Below are positions 44,239-56,870 of a DNA stretch of 64,000 nt, piece after piece. Each line of letters opens with the position of its first letter. Positions within the stretch are counted from its first letter, which is position 1. The translations under genes and the position numbers were made by a program. The DNA comes from CALJDF01 sp038121105 (GTDB lineage Bacteria; Pseudomonadota; Alphaproteobacteria; SHVP01), in the NCBI GenBank assembly GCA_038121105.1, contig JAYONB010000003.1:62001-126000 (forward strand), read 5' to 3'. The notes under the pieces were generated by a model. It was not told the origin of the DNA. It searched no databases and saw nothing but the letters and a program-made list of their open reading frames with translations.

Positions 44239-45348
44239 ATGCCTCAACCCGGCCCCCACGCCATGCTTCCCAAAACTGATCATGACGAGACAGCCCGGAT
44301 GGAGTTCGTGTTCAGCTTCAAGGAACACGTCACGCATGATGTCGCGCCGGGGACCAAGCCGATCTTTGAGCATCGGGTCGAACCACAGATCGAACGCAAC
44401 CTAGGGCGCGCGCCGAAGAACCGGCATGAAGTCCACCGCTCGATCAAGCACGACCCCTATTGGCAAATGTCGGGATCGCTGTCGCGTTTGTACCAAGAGC
44501 TCAAACAGGAAGTCGGCGAGTCGGTCGCCTACCGCCGCCATGAAGAACTAAGCGCCCTCGCCCGTACGCTTCGCTCCAAACCGAAGTACGCGACGCTGAA
44601 GCTCAATCCGTCTTTACCAATTCCGCGCTATCAATCCGAAATCGACATCCACCTCATGCCGGGCAGTTATTACACCGATCGTGCTGATGACGACGTCACA
44701 GCCGGCGCGATCTATGACCCTGGCGTCTTCATGTTCGCGATGGGCAGCATGGGCCCCTACAACGAAGACATGGGCCTTTCCGTTATCAAGTGGATCAAGG
44801 AAAACCACCCCGACTTCAAACCGAAACGGATTCTCGACATGGGTTGTGCTGTGGGACACTGCACCTTGCCCTATGCCGAGGCTTTTCCGAACGCCGAGAT
44901 CCACGCGATCGATGTCGGCGCGCCGGTCTTGCGCTATGCGCAGGCGCGCGCCGAAAGCCTTGGCCGAGCGATCCATTTTTCACAGCAAAACGCCGAAGCA
45001 ACAGACTTCGAGGACGGGTCCTTCGATTTGATCGTGTCGCACATCTTGCTGCACGAGACCTCGCATAAGGCGCTCCATACCATCATGCGCGAATGCCACA
45101 GACTCCTGCGCCCCGGTGGTTTGGTCCTGCATGGCGATGTGCCGTTCTTCAACCAGAAGGCCGACCCCTTCACCGCATTCACCCGCGATTGGAGCACCCA
45201 CTACAACGGGGAACCTTTCTGGGGAACGTTGCACGATATGGACTTGCAGGCGCCCGCGGAAAAAGCCGGGTTTGCAGCCGACAAAGTCATTTTGGACAAC
45301 TCCGCCGCCGGCGCCGTGCCATGGATGGTCTACGGCGCCAGAAAGTAG
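44239..45348 (+). CDS. Class I SAM-dependent methyltransferase
   Basis: This 369-residue protein has an N-terminal helical region of about 190 residues without a known domain, then a methyltransferase domain: motif I ILDMGCAVGHCTLPYAE, acidic IHAIDVGAPVLRYA, and FEDGSFDLIVSHILLHE before RLLRPGG. It should methylate a small molecule. AGGAGAG lies 5 bases before ATG 44239; the longer in-frame extension upstream overlaps yihY and is not favoured. An SDR gene follows in the same direction. Confidence 0.88.
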   Translation: MPQPGPHAMLPKTDHDETARMEFVFSFKEHVTHDVAPGTKPIFEHRVEPQIERNLGRAPKNRHEVHRSIKHDPYWQMSGSLSRLYQELKQEVGESVAYRRHEELSALARTLRSKPKYATLKLNPSLPIPRYQSEIDIHLMPGSYYTDRADDDVTAGAIYDPGVFMFAMGSMGPYNEDMGLSVIKWIKENHPDFKPKRILDMGCAVGHCTLPYAEAFPNAEIHAIDVGAPVLRYAQARAESLGRAIHFSQQNAEATDFEDGSFDLIVSHILLHETSHKALHTIMRECHRLLRPGGLVLHGDVPFFNQKADPFTAFTRDWSTHYNGEPFWGTLHDMDLQAPAEKAGFAADKVILDNSAAGAVPWMVYGARK

Positions 45349-45414
45349 GCGCGGACTAGCGGCAGCGCGACAAGATCACCCTTCCCGACAGCAGAACAAA
45401 CAAAGGAGATTGGC

Positions 45415-46218
45415 GTGGCCGGTCGACTACAGGACAAAGTTGCGCTGATTACAGGCGCCGGATCGGTTGCCGAAGGTTGGGGCAACGGCAAAGCGACCGC
45501 GGTCTTGTTCGCCCGTGAGGGTGCCAAAATTCTCGCCGCGGATATCAACCAAGAGGCCGCCGAGGAAACCCGCCGCCTCGTCGAAGAAGAGGGCGGAACG
45601 TGCATCGCTCACGCCGCCGATGTCACCGACGCAGTCGCCGTTCAGGAAATGATCGATGCTTGTTCGTCGACCTTCGGGCGGATCGACATTCTGCACAATA
45701 ACGTCGGCGGCTCGGTCCCGGGCGGTCCGGTTGAAATGGCCGAGGCCGACTGGGACGACAACATCGATCTCAACCTGAAGAGCGTGTTCCTCACCTGCAA
45801 GAGCGCGCTGCCGATCATGGAGGCCCAAGGCAAAGGCGTGATCATCAACGTCGCCTCGATCGCCGGCATGACCTACTACGGTAGCGACCTAATCGCCTAT
45901 CGCGCCTCAAAGGCCGGCCTCGTGCAGTTCACCCGAGGCGTCGCAATGCAGTACATCCGGCGCGGCATTCGGGCCAACACGGTGATCCCCGGCCTGATGT
46001 ACACGCCATTGGTGGCGCATCGAATTGCCGGCCAATATCATGGCGGCGATCTCGACAAAACCGTCGAACGTCGCAACGCGATGTGCCCAATGGGACATAT
46101 GGGCGATGCTTGGGATGTGGCCTACGCGGCGCTCTACCTTGCGTCCGACGAAGCCAAATACGTCACCGCGACGGAAATCCTTGTCGACGGCGGCTTTACC
46201 GCCCGCAGCGCGACCTAG
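45415..46218 (+). CDS. Short-chain dehydrogenase/reductase
   Basis: This 267-residue classical SDR has the NAD(P) loop TGAGSVAEGWGNGKA (longer than the usual TGxxxGIG), the NNVG motif, the catalytic Ser of NVASIAGMTYYG and the Y-R-A-S-K catalytic pair, and ends with VTATEILVDGGFTA. Oxidation or reduction of a secondary alcohol/ketone is expected; the substrate is unknown. GTG start with AAAGGAG upstream. Its stop interlocks with the convergent gene (46215-46218, CTAG). Confidence 0.9.
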   Translation: MAGRLQDKVALITGAGSVAEGWGNGKATAVLFAREGAKILAADINQEAAEETRRLVEEEGGTCIAHAADVTDAVAVQEMIDACSSTFGRIDILHNNVGGSVPGGPVEMAEADWDDNIDLNLKSVFLTCKSALPIMEAQGKGVIINVASIAGMTYYGSDLIAYRASKAGLVQFTRGVAMQYIRRGIRANTVIPGLMYTPLVAHRIAGQYHGGDLDKTVERRNAMCPMGHMGDAWDVAYAALYLASDEAKYVTATEILVDGGFTARSAT

Positions 46219-46601
46219 CGCAGGGTGTTCTCGCCGCTCATCCAGATCGAAATGCGGCGCAGCTTGTTGCCCTCGAACTCGAAGAAATTGATGTTGTCCA
46301 TGGCGATCTTGCCGCCATCCGTGCTGGTGCGCCGTACGTCGAAACGCGTCGATGCCAGGCCAGTATCCGGGTCGGCCACGTAGCGCCGGTTGCCGTGCCA
46401 GGCCTCGTCCACGGTCTCCAGGCGCCGCTCGAACATCGCCTTGATGGCGTCGAGTCCTTCGTGGGAGATCCCGTCCGTGATCACCGAAATCGTGCAATCC
46501 GGCGTCAATTCAGCCAACGTACCGGGGATGTCGCCGTTGTCGACGGTATCGAAATAGCGGTCGATCGTATCAATCATCGTCTGGGCAGTGCGTGTGGCCA
46601 C
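46215..46601 (-). CDS. SnoaL/NTF2-like small protein
   Basis: This 128-residue protein has the cone-shaped NTF2-like pattern: helix TMIDTIDRYFDTVDNGD, then LAELTPDCTISVITDG, RRYVADPDTGLASTRFDV and NINFFEFEGNKLRRISIWMS. Such domains are isomerases, cyclases or ligand-binding proteins of unknown substrate. It may act with the neighbouring SDR on the other strand, but this is inference only. Its start is well separated from the next gene. Confidence 0.78.
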   Translation of the reverse strand: MATRTAQTMIDTIDRYFDTVDNGDIPGTLAELTPDCTISVITDGISHEGLDAIKAMFERRLETVDEAWHGNRRYVADPDTGLASTRFDVRRTSTDGGKIAMDNINFFEFEGNKLRRISIWMSGENTLR

Positions 46602-46701
46602 CGGCGCCTCCTTTTCATGTCAGCCCCGAGTATAACCGGCAGGACCGCAGCATTAGCATCGACGACATGCTAAAATGCCCGTTCAACGCGAGAAATGAGC
46701 T

Positions 46702-47760
46702 ATGCAATCCCCAGCGAACCTAATGGCTTTTGGTGTTTCGGTCGGCATCGTCGCGCTGTCGACGGTCCTCCTGATCACCGGGCGCGATATTCTGATCCCG
46801 CTCGCGATCTCGGTGATGATCTGGTACCTGCTCGACGCACTGGTCCGCCTATTTGGGCGCGTCCGGATCGGATCTTGGCGACTGCCGGGTTGGGTCAACC
46901 TGCCGGCAGCACTGATCACCATTCTGGTGTTCCTATTCGCGATCGGAAACATGATCGGCGAGAATATCGCCCAGGTCATCGAGGCCGCACCAGGCTATCA
47001 AGCGAACTTCGAACGCCTCGCCGCCGACATCGCGGCGTTTTTCGGCTTTGGCCAAGTACCCCAGCTTAGTCAGCTATTAGGCGAGATCGACCTCCGCCAA
47101 CTGGCGTCGAATTTCGCTGCCGCGGCCACCGGGATCGTCGGGAACGCTGGCATCATCATCATTTACGTTCTTTTCTTGATGATCGAGCAACGCAGTTTCG
47201 ATCAGAAAATGAAGGCGATGTTCGACAACGATCGCCGCGAGGAGGAATTTCGCACGCTGCTCCATCATATGCAGACGCAAATTCAGTCCTATCTCTGGAT
47301 CAAAACCCTGATGAGCCTCATGACCGGCGCGATCAGCTACGCCATCCTGCTAGCGGTCGGCGTCGACTTTGCGGCGTTCTGGGCCTTTGGAATCTTCTTG
47401 CTCAACTACATCCCGACGATCGGCTCGTTGCTCGGCGTGATCTTTCCGGCGTTGCTCACCTTGGTGCAGTTCGGCTCGCCGATCCCATTTATCATCGTCA
47501 CCGCCGCGCTTGGCGTGACCCAAATGACGATCGGGAACTTCATCGAGCCACGTGTAATGGGCAGCACGTTGAACCTAAGCCCGCTGGTCGTCATCCTGTC
47601 CCTGGTAATTTGGGGCAGTCTCTGGGGCATCGTGGGCGCGATCCTGTGCGTCCCGATTACCGTCATCGGCATGATTGTCTTTGCTCATTTCGAGAAGACC
47701 CGCCCTATCGCGGTGCTGCTGTCGGGGAACGGTAAGATCAGTCTGGCGGAGTCGCGGTGA
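46702..47760 (+). CDS. AI-2E family transporter (PerM/YdgG-like permease)
   Basis: This 352-residue membrane protein has about eight helices and the AI-2E family text: LIPLAISVMIWYLLDALVR, a central helical linker (ASNFAAAATGIVGNAGIIIIYVLFLMIEQ) and the C-terminal LLNYIPTIGSLLGVIFPALLTL with IGNFIEPRVMGSTLNLSPLVVILSLVIWGSLWG. The family exports small solutes; the AI-2 link is by name only. The TGA overlaps the next ATG-type start by 4 bases, so they are coupled. Confidence 0.9.
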   Translation: MQSPANLMAFGVSVGIVALSTVLLITGRDILIPLAISVMIWYLLDALVRLFGRVRIGSWRLPGWVNLPAALITILVFLFAIGNMIGENIAQVIEAAPGYQANFERLAADIAAFFGFGQVPQLSQLLGEIDLRQLASNFAAAATGIVGNAGIIIIYVLFLMIEQRSFDQKMKAMFDNDRREEEFRTLLHHMQTQIQSYLWIKTLMSLMTGAISYAILLAVGVDFAAFWAFGIFLLNYIPTIGSLLGVIFPALLTLVQFGSPIPFIIVTAALGVTQMTIGNFIEPRVMGSTLNLSPLVVILSLVIWGSLWGIVGAILCVPITVIGMIVFAHFEKTRPIAVLLSGNGKISLAESR

Positions 47761-48962
47761 CGACCGTCCAAGACGATGCCGGCGTCGAACGCGACTGGGC
47801 GCCGACGATCGAGCGGGCCACGACCCTGGCCGTCGAACTGGCGCGCCAGGCCGCGGAGACCGCAGCCGCCCGTCAAGTCCGTGACGAGGCGATGCAGGCA
47901 CTGTATCGAGAGATGCTGTTGCGACACTTCCAACCCGAACGGTACGGCGGGGACGGAGCGCCGTGGGGTCTTCAGTTCGATATCGGTCGGGTCTTGGCGC
48001 AAGGATGCCCCTCGACCTCGTGGATCGCCACCGTTGTGGCCGCCAACAACTGTTATGCTTGCCGCTTCCCCTCAACCGTCCAAGAAGAAATCTTCGGGGA
48101 CGGACCGGATGTACTGGTAGCCAACGCCTCGGTCCAAAAAGACGTTCAGATCGTGCCTGACGGCGATGGATACCGCCTGTCGGGGCGATGGAAGTTCGCC
48201 AGCGGGATCGACCACGCTGACTGGATATTGATTGCCGGCACCTTGTCGACGGCCGACGGCAGCCCGACGGAGGCGCGCCAGTTCATGCTGGTCCCGGCCC
48301 GCGACTGGATCGTGGAGGACACGTGGTTCGTATCGGGGATGCGCGGCACCGGCAGCAAAGACATCTTCGTCGACGGCGCCTTTGTCCCCGCCCACCGCAC
48401 CTTGCCGATAGAAGTTTTTTGGGGCGACAACCCACCGGGGGGTGAACCCGGTGGTCCATTTATATGGCGCCTTCCGCTTGGCGGTTACTTCGGCACCAGC
48501 TTGCTAGGCCCGATCGTCGGGATCGCCGAAGGCGGCCTCAATGCCTATATCGACATTACCGGCGCCCGGGTAGGCGTCATGACCGGCGAGACGGTTGCCG
48601 GCCAACCAACGGTTCAACTGCGGCTGGCCGAATCAATGGCGGAGATCGACACGGCACGCAGGGTCCTCAAAGACCAAATCCACACGCTTCGCCGCCTCGG
48701 CGAAGCAGGCGAGAGCGCCGACCCCGAAGTCGTCCGCGCGATGAACCGCGACCGCGCCTTTGCCACCCGAATGTGCCAGAATGCCCTCGAACGACTTGCG
48801 GGTTCGATGGGTGCCATGGGAATCTTCAACGACAACCCCGTTCAACGGCAGCTTCGCGACCTGAACGCCGCCGCCATGCAAATCGCCGTCAATTACGACC
48901 GAGGAATGACCCCCTTCGGTCAACAAGCTCTAGGGCTTGAACCACCCGCCACGATGATCTGA
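47757..48962 (+). CDS. Acyl-CoA dehydrogenase-fold flavin enzyme (HpaC2/HsaA-like)
   Basis: This 401-residue protein has the acyl-CoA dehydrogenase fold: CPSTSWIATVVAANNCYACRFP, DGYRLSGRWKFASGIDHADWILIAG and RVLKDQIHTLRRLGEAGES. It resembles the oxygenase component of two-component flavin monooxygenases (e.g. HsaA, p-hydroxyphenylacetate hydroxylase C2) rather than a beta-oxidation enzyme, since the usual catalytic Glu segment is not evident. A partner flavin reductase is not in view. It overlaps the permease gene by 4 bases. Confidence 0.82.
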   Translation: MTTVQDDAGVERDWAPTIERATTLAVELARQAAETAAARQVRDEAMQALYREMLLRHFQPERYGGDGAPWGLQFDIGRVLAQGCPSTSWIATVVAANNCYACRFPSTVQEEIFGDGPDVLVANASVQKDVQIVPDGDGYRLSGRWKFASGIDHADWILIAGTLSTADGSPTEARQFMLVPARDWIVEDTWFVSGMRGTGSKDIFVDGAFVPAHRTLPIEVFWGDNPPGGEPGGPFIWRLPLGGYFGTSLLGPIVGIAEGGLNAYIDITGARVGVMTGETVAGQPTVQLRLAESMAEIDTARRVLKDQIHTLRRLGEAGESADPEVVRAMNRDRAFATRMCQNALERLAGSMGAMGIFNDNPVQRQLRDLNAAAMQIAVNYDRGMTPFGQQALGLEPPATMI

Positions 48963-48978
48963 TTGTTGGAACCTCTAT

Positions 48979-49238
48979 ATGACGCATTTTCTCGCAACCG
49001 AAGACAAGCCGGACGGCTACAAGCTCGGAGATATTTTGGCGCTGATCCGGGGCGACTTGGTCAAGCGCGCGACCAAGATCGTCGACGACGACAGGCCGGA
49101 AGCGCGCCACGTGTTGAACAACAACATTCGCATCTTGAGCCTACTGACCGAAGCTGTCGATCTCGCAACCGACAGCACCAAGACGCTGGAACGGTCGTTC
49201 GGGGCCTCCACGGCGGGTAAACCGCGCATCGGCCAGCG

Positions 49239-49242
<4 letters not shown>
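48979..49242 (+). CDS. Small conserved hypothetical protein
   Basis: This 87-residue helical protein has no known domain (YKLGDILALIRGDLVKRATK, LNNNIRILSLLTEAVDLATDS). It starts 16 bases after the acyl-CoA dehydrogenase-like gene and may share its operon. Its TAG interlocks with the glnS stop at 49239-49242 (TTAG). No function can be assigned. Confidence 0.65.
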
Positions 49243-50936
<1,694 letters not shown>

Positions 50937-50999
50937 ACGGGGGTCCCGGGCTCTGATGGCCGGACGGTGCCGGATTTGCGCACCGCAACGGACAATGAC

Positions 51000-51075
51000 T
51001 GGAGGGCGATCGGGGACTCGAACCCCGGACCCGGTGATTAAGAGTCACCTGCTCTACCAACTGAGCTAATCGCCC
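51000..51075 (-). tRNA. tRNA-Lys (anticodon CTT)
   Basis: Read on the minus strand, a complete cloverleaf is seen: acceptor arms GGGCGAT/ATCGCCC (perfect 7 bp), D arm GCTC..GAGC, anticodon stem GGTGA/TCACC closing the loop CTCTTAA with anticodon CTT, a variable GGGTC, and T arm CGGGG-TTCGAGT-CCCCG. CCA is encoded at 51002-51000. The discriminator base is T, unusual because tRNA-Lys normally has A or G. Total length is 76 bases. Confidence 0.95.
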
Positions 51076-51085
51076 CAGGGCAGTT

Positions 51086-51114
51086 TTTCTAGGGTTTGCC
51101 GGTTGGGGGGTCAA
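51086..51114 (-). promoter_or_regulatory. Sigma-70-type promoter of the tRNA-Lys gene
   Basis: On the minus strand, TTGACC (51114-51109) and TAGAAA (51091-51086) are separated by 17 bases, and the tRNA begins 10 bases after the -10 element. The spacing is optimal for the housekeeping sigma factor. The rest of 51115-51387 shows only a short GCCCC/GGGGC hairpin and no gene. Confidence 0.6.
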
Positions 51115-51387
51115 GGCGAATTGGGAATATTGGGGAAACGAACCTATACCATCAGGGTGACGTAACTCGAGAGTGGACCGTCAATTTGCCACCCCTAGTG
51201 GCCCCCCTCTGGGGCTGGATCCTTATGTTGCATCGCAGCATAGCCGGTCGTATGGTGCCCGGCCTTGATCGCCGAGGTCTGCCCGGCGCCAGTTTCGGCC
51301 GGTAGCCTTGGTCTCCTCACGATTTCCTAACCGATTACTGACCTTGCGGTTCGATCGCTCGATCTGGCGCGCAAGCTGGAGTTCTTT

Positions 51388-52872
<1,485 letters not shown>

Positions 52873-52886
52873 TGGGGAGAACATCC

Positions 52887-53750
52887 ATGCCCAAGATCGC
52901 TGCCCTGGTAGACGGCTCACTCTATTCGCGAAGCGTTTGCGACAACGCCGCATGGATCGCGCACCGGAGCGGCGCGGATGTCGAACTCATGCATGTCCTC
53001 GGCCGACGACACCCCGCCGGACCGACCAACCTCAGCGGCAGCATCTCCCTCGGCGCGCGTTCTGCGCTGCTGGAGGAACTCGCCGCGCATGACGAACAAG
53101 CGGCGAAGCTCGCCCAGCGCCACGGCCGCGCTATTCTCGAGGACGCGCAGGCTCACCTCGCCGAGGCGGGCGTCACCGCAACGACACGTCTTCGCCTGGG
53201 CGACCTCTTGGAAGCAGTCGCTGAGCATGATGCCGATATGATCGTCATCGGAAAGCGCGGCGAGGCCGCGGATTTCGCCAAACTCCACCTCGGATCCAAC
53301 CTAGAACGCGTCGCGCGCACGTGGCCTAAACCACTGTTCGTTGCCGCCCGCGCCTTTCGACCGATAAAACGCTTCCTGATTGCCTTCGACGGCGGTCCCA
53401 GCAGCCTCCGGGCCCTCGACTACGTCGCCAGTAGTCCGCTGTTTTCCGATACTGAAGGCCATATCTTGATGGCCGCACCCGACTCCGACAAAAACAGAAA
53501 AGCGCTCGACAAAGCTGCGGCGGCGCTAAATGGCGCCGGCACGACAGTCGAGACCTCGCTGGTTTCAGGCCAAGTCGATACGGTGATCGCCGCAGCTGTC
53601 GACGCCCTGGAGATCGACCTCCTGGTCATGGGTGCCTACGGCCACTCGCGAATCCGCAATATGATCATCGGTTCGACGACTTCGGAAATGTTGCGTTCGT
53701 GTAAGGTCCCGGTCGTTCTTCTGCGGTGGGTGGTGCGTCCCGCGAGGTGA
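52887..53750 (+). CDS. Tandem universal stress protein (UspA family), SulP partner
   Basis: This 287-residue protein has two Usp domains (about 1-145 and 155-283). The second holds the ATP-binding signature GAYGHSRIRNMIIGSTTSEML, and the first is more degenerate. GGGGAGA lies 6 bases before the ATG, which overlaps the end of the sulP operon region by spacing alone. It probably senses energy state for the SulP transporter; this is inference from the gene pair. Confidence 0.88.
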   Translation: MPKIAALVDGSLYSRSVCDNAAWIAHRSGADVELMHVLGRRHPAGPTNLSGSISLGARSALLEELAAHDEQAAKLAQRHGRAILEDAQAHLAEAGVTATTRLRLGDLLEAVAEHDADMIVIGKRGEAADFAKLHLGSNLERVARTWPKPLFVAARAFRPIKRFLIAFDGGPSSLRALDYVASSPLFSDTEGHILMAAPDSDKNRKALDKAAAALNGAGTTVETSLVSGQVDTVIAAAVDALEIDLLVMGAYGHSRIRNMIIGSTTSEMLRSCKVPVVLLRWVVRPAR

Positions 53751-53840
53751 CTCCGACGTGCCTTGATCCGCATTGCGCGCTTGCTCCCTCGCATGAGGCG
53801 CGATACACCCCGGGCATCCTCGACGCCGAAAGCTGCCGAT

Positions 53841-55721
53841 TTGATCCACATTGACAATCTGAGCTATCGAATTGCCGGCCGCTCCATTCTGGAAGGCGCC
53901 AGCGCGTCGATCGACTCGGGTCACCGGGTGGGGCTTGTCGGTAGCAACGGCGCCGGCAAAACGACCCTGCTCCGCCTGATTACCGGCGATATCGAGCCCG
54001 ACCAGGGCGCCGTGCGCCTGCCCGCAAAGGCACGGCTGGGGATTACACAGCAAGAAGCGCCCGGTGGTCCGGAGAGCCTCGTCGAAACGGTGCTCGCAGC
54101 GGACGAAGAGTTAGTGCGCCTGCGCCGAGCCGCCGAGATCGAAACCAATCCCGACATGATCGGTCAGATTCACACCCGCCTCGCCCAAATCGACGGCTAT
54201 GCCGCCGAGGCGCGCGCGGCACGTATTCTGGCAGGTCTGGGCTTCGATCACGCCGCGCAGCAGCGACCGTGTAGCGAATACTCGGGTGGCTGGCGGATGC
54301 GTGTCGCCCTAGCAGCGTTGTTGTTTTCGCAACCAGATATCTTGCTGCTCGATGAACCCACGAACCACCTCGATCTCGAAGCCACGCTGTGGCTGGAAGA
54401 TTATCTGAAGCGTTATCGCGGCACCGTGCTGATCGTGAGCCACGACCGCAATCTGCTAAACCGAGCCGTCACGGAAATCCTCCACCTCGACCAGGGCAAA
54501 CTCACGCTGTATGCCGGCACGTACGAGCAATTTGAAAACGCGCGACGCGAACGCGCGGCTCAGGACGCCAAGGCCCGGACACGGCAATTAGCCGAACAAG
54601 CCCGCATTCAGAAGTTCGTCGATCGATTTCGCTACAAGGCGACGAAGGCACGGCAAGCCCAATCGCGACTTAAGATGTTGGCGCGCATGCAGCCCGTGGC
54701 AGATCTGCCCGGCGAAGAGCGTACGCCAATCACCTTCCCGGCGCCCGACGAATTGGCACCGCCGTTGTTCTCGTGCGAGGAGGTCGACCTTGGCTATGGC
54801 GAGAACATCGTTCTTGAAGACCTCAATCTCCGATTGGATCCGGATGACCGCATAGCGTTGCTGGGCGCCAACGGTAACGGCAAGTCGACTTTTATTCGGT
54901 TTCTTGCCGGGCGCTTGGCCCCACTGACCGGTACCCAGACCCGGCCAAAGAAGCTGCGTGTAGGTTATTTCGCGCAGCACCAAGTCGACGAATTGGATAT
55001 GGACGCCACCCCGTTCTTAGAGCTGTCCCGCCGCCGACCAAAGGACACGCCCCAGCAGGTACGCAACCTGCTCGGCGGCTTCGGATTCAGCCAGGAAAAG
55101 AGCGAAACGCCGGTGGCCGCGCTTTCGGGCGGCGAGAAGGCGCGGCTACTGCTATCGCTCATGTCGTGCGATCGTCCCCACCTCCTGCTCCTCGACGAAC
55201 CGACCAACCACTTGGATGTTGTGGCGCGCGAACTGTTGGTCGAGGCGTTGAACGATTATCCCGGTGCCGTCATCGTCGTGAGTCACGACCCGCATCTGAT
55301 CGAAACCACGGCCGACCGATTATGGTTGGTCGAGAAGGGGCGTATTCAGACTTTTGACGGCGATATCGGCGACTACCGTGATCGCGTCCTCGGTCAGGGC
55401 GACCCTGAGGAGGTCGGAGCGGCCAAGCCAGGCTCTACAAAACAGGCCCGCCGACGGCACCGCGCAGAAGAGCGCCGGCTCATTGCACCCTTGCGCAAGA
55501 AGATTCGGGCCACGGAAAAGCGCGTCGCCGATCTTCAGGCCGAACAAAACGCCTTGGAAACCGACCTCGGCAAACCGGAACTCTATCAAGAGCAACCCGA
55601 TCGGGTGGTCGAAATCAACAAACGTCTCGCCGCCATCAAAGACGATATGGCGACCGAAGAAGGTGCCTGGCTACGCCTCCAGGCCGAGCTGGAAGCCGCT
55701 GAAGGGGGTGACTCCGACTAA
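53841..55721 (+). CDS. ABC-F family ATPase (Uup/YheS-type)
   Basis: This protein of about 626 residues has two ABC cassettes and no membrane segment: Walker A GSNGAGKTT and GANGNGKST, signatures YSGGWRMRVALAALL and LSGGEKARLLLSLM, and Walker B motifs ending LLDEPTNHLDLEA and LLDEPTNHLDVVA. A linker (about 240-300) and a C-terminal coiled-coil (LRKKIRATEKRVADLQAEQNAL) follow the ABC-F plan. It acts on ribosomes rather than transport. TTG 53841 opens MIHIDNLSYRIAGRS as in relatives; a TTG 26 codons upstream is the alternative. Confidence 0.9.
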   Translation: MIHIDNLSYRIAGRSILEGASASIDSGHRVGLVGSNGAGKTTLLRLITGDIEPDQGAVRLPAKARLGITQQEAPGGPESLVETVLAADEELVRLRRAAEIETNPDMIGQIHTRLAQIDGYAAEARAARILAGLGFDHAAQQRPCSEYSGGWRMRVALAALLFSQPDILLLDEPTNHLDLEATLWLEDYLKRYRGTVLIVSHDRNLLNRAVTEILHLDQGKLTLYAGTYEQFENARRERAAQDAKARTRQLAEQARIQKFVDRFRYKATKARQAQSRLKMLARMQPVADLPGEERTPITFPAPDELAPPLFSCEEVDLGYGENIVLEDLNLRLDPDDRIALLGANGNGKSTFIRFLAGRLAPLTGTQTRPKKLRVGYFAQHQVDELDMDATPFLELSRRRPKDTPQQVRNLLGGFGFSQEKSETPVAALSGGEKARLLLSLMSCDRPHLLLLDEPTNHLDVVARELLVEALNDYPGAVIVVSHDPHLIETTADRLWLVEKGRIQTFDGDIGDYRDRVLGQGDPEEVGAAKPGSTKQARRRHRAEERRLIAPLRKKIRATEKRVADLQAEQNALETDLGKPELYQEQPDRVVEINKRLAAIKDDMATEEGAWLRLQAELEAAEGGDSD

Positions 55722-56866
55722 GTCGGATCGAGACCCGGTCGCCGCGGAATGGGGATGTCGCGATGGATATACACACTGAGCAACAAACCAAAGCCGATCA
55801 AGATCGACACCATGGCGCTGCCGCCCCACGAGATGAGCGGTAAGGGAACTCCGACGACAGGGATCAATCCCATCACCATGGCAATGTTGATGAAAACATA
55901 TAGAAAGAACGTGCTGGTAATGCCGACGGCCAGAAGCCTTCCGAACTGACTGCGCGCGCGGAACGCAACGGCAAAGCCATAGATCATGATGGCGGCATAG
56001 AGCCCGAGCAGGATAAGCCCCCCCACTAGGCCGAATTCTTCGCCGAGCGTCGTGAAAATGAAGTCCGAGTGCTTTTCCGGCAGGAAATTGAGATGGCTCT
56101 GCGTGCCGAGCAAGAACCCCTTGCCCCAAAGGCCGCCGGAACCCAACGCAATCTTCGACTGCATGATCTGATACCCGGCACCGAGCGGATCGCGCTCGGG
56201 ATTGAACAGCGTCAGAACGCGTTCGCGCTGGTATAAATGGAGCCGATCCCAGGCGAAAGGGATGGACCCCAATACGGCAAGGAAAACCAGGGCGAATTTC
56301 CACCACAACACACCCGCCGCAAAAAACAGCGCACCGGCGCCCATGATCAGGAGGACCGCGGTACCGAGATCGGGCTCCACAAGAACAAGACCGGCGGGCA
56401 CCATCACCATCAGGATCGGGACCACGAGCCAACGAAAACGCTGGACGTCCTCACCGGTTAGGCCATGAAAGTAACGCGCCAGCGCCAGAACGAGCGCGAT
56501 CTTCATGACTTCCGAGGGTTGAAGGTTGAAGAAACCCAGGTCGATCCAACGCTGCGCGCCCATCCCTACTTCGCCCATGATCTCGACGATCAAGAGCAGG
56601 ACCAATCCAACGGCATAGAGCGGATAGGCCATCCGCAACCAGATCCGAATATCGACGAAAGCCACGAACAACATCAACGAGACGCCGACGGCGAAGCGCA
56701 CGGCCTGACGCGACGCCCAGGGATCCATCTTGCCGCCCGCGACTGAATAAAGCATGGCAAGTCCGAAGCCCGCCGTCAGGCCGATCAGAACAATTAGGAA
56801 CCAATTCGTGTTTCTGACCTTCTGAAAGAAGGTCATTTCATGGCGGCGATCGTCTACGAGGGCCAT
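55718..56866 (-). CDS. rodA: Peptidoglycan glycosyltransferase RodA (elongasome)
   Basis: This 382-residue SEDS protein has about ten membrane helices, including the conserved WIDLGFFNLQPSEVMKIALVLALARYFH, DLGTAVLLI and the large periplasmic loop (FLPEKHSDFIFTTLGEEFGLVGG). It polymerises lateral-wall peptidoglycan together with PBP2. It is the last gene of the mreBCD-mrdA-rodA block, starting 4 bases after the mrdA stop. The stop interlocks with the convergent ABC-F gene (55718-55721). Confidence 0.95.
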   Translation of the reverse strand: MALVDDRRHEMTFFQKVRNTNWFLIVLIGLTAGFGLAMLYSVAGGKMDPWASRQAVRFAVGVSLMLFVAFVDIRIWLRMAYPLYAVGLVLLLIVEIMGEVGMGAQRWIDLGFFNLQPSEVMKIALVLALARYFHGLTGEDVQRFRWLVVPILMVMVPAGLVLVEPDLGTAVLLIMGAGALFFAAGVLWWKFALVFLAVLGSIPFAWDRLHLYQRERVLTLFNPERDPLGAGYQIMQSKIALGSGGLWGKGFLLGTQSHLNFLPEKHSDFIFTTLGEEFGLVGGLILLGLYAAIMIYGFAVAFRARSQFGRLLAVGITSTFFLYVFINIAMVMGLIPVVGVPLPLISWGGSAMVSILIGFGLLLSVYIHRDIPIPRRPGLDPT

Positions 56867-56870
56867 AGCG

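Noticed and set aside
55713..55727. TCCGACT-A-AGTCGGA dyad at the ABC-F/RodA junction as a bidirectional terminator
   Set aside because: The centre is a single base, so only a short stem can form, and there is no T tract on either side.
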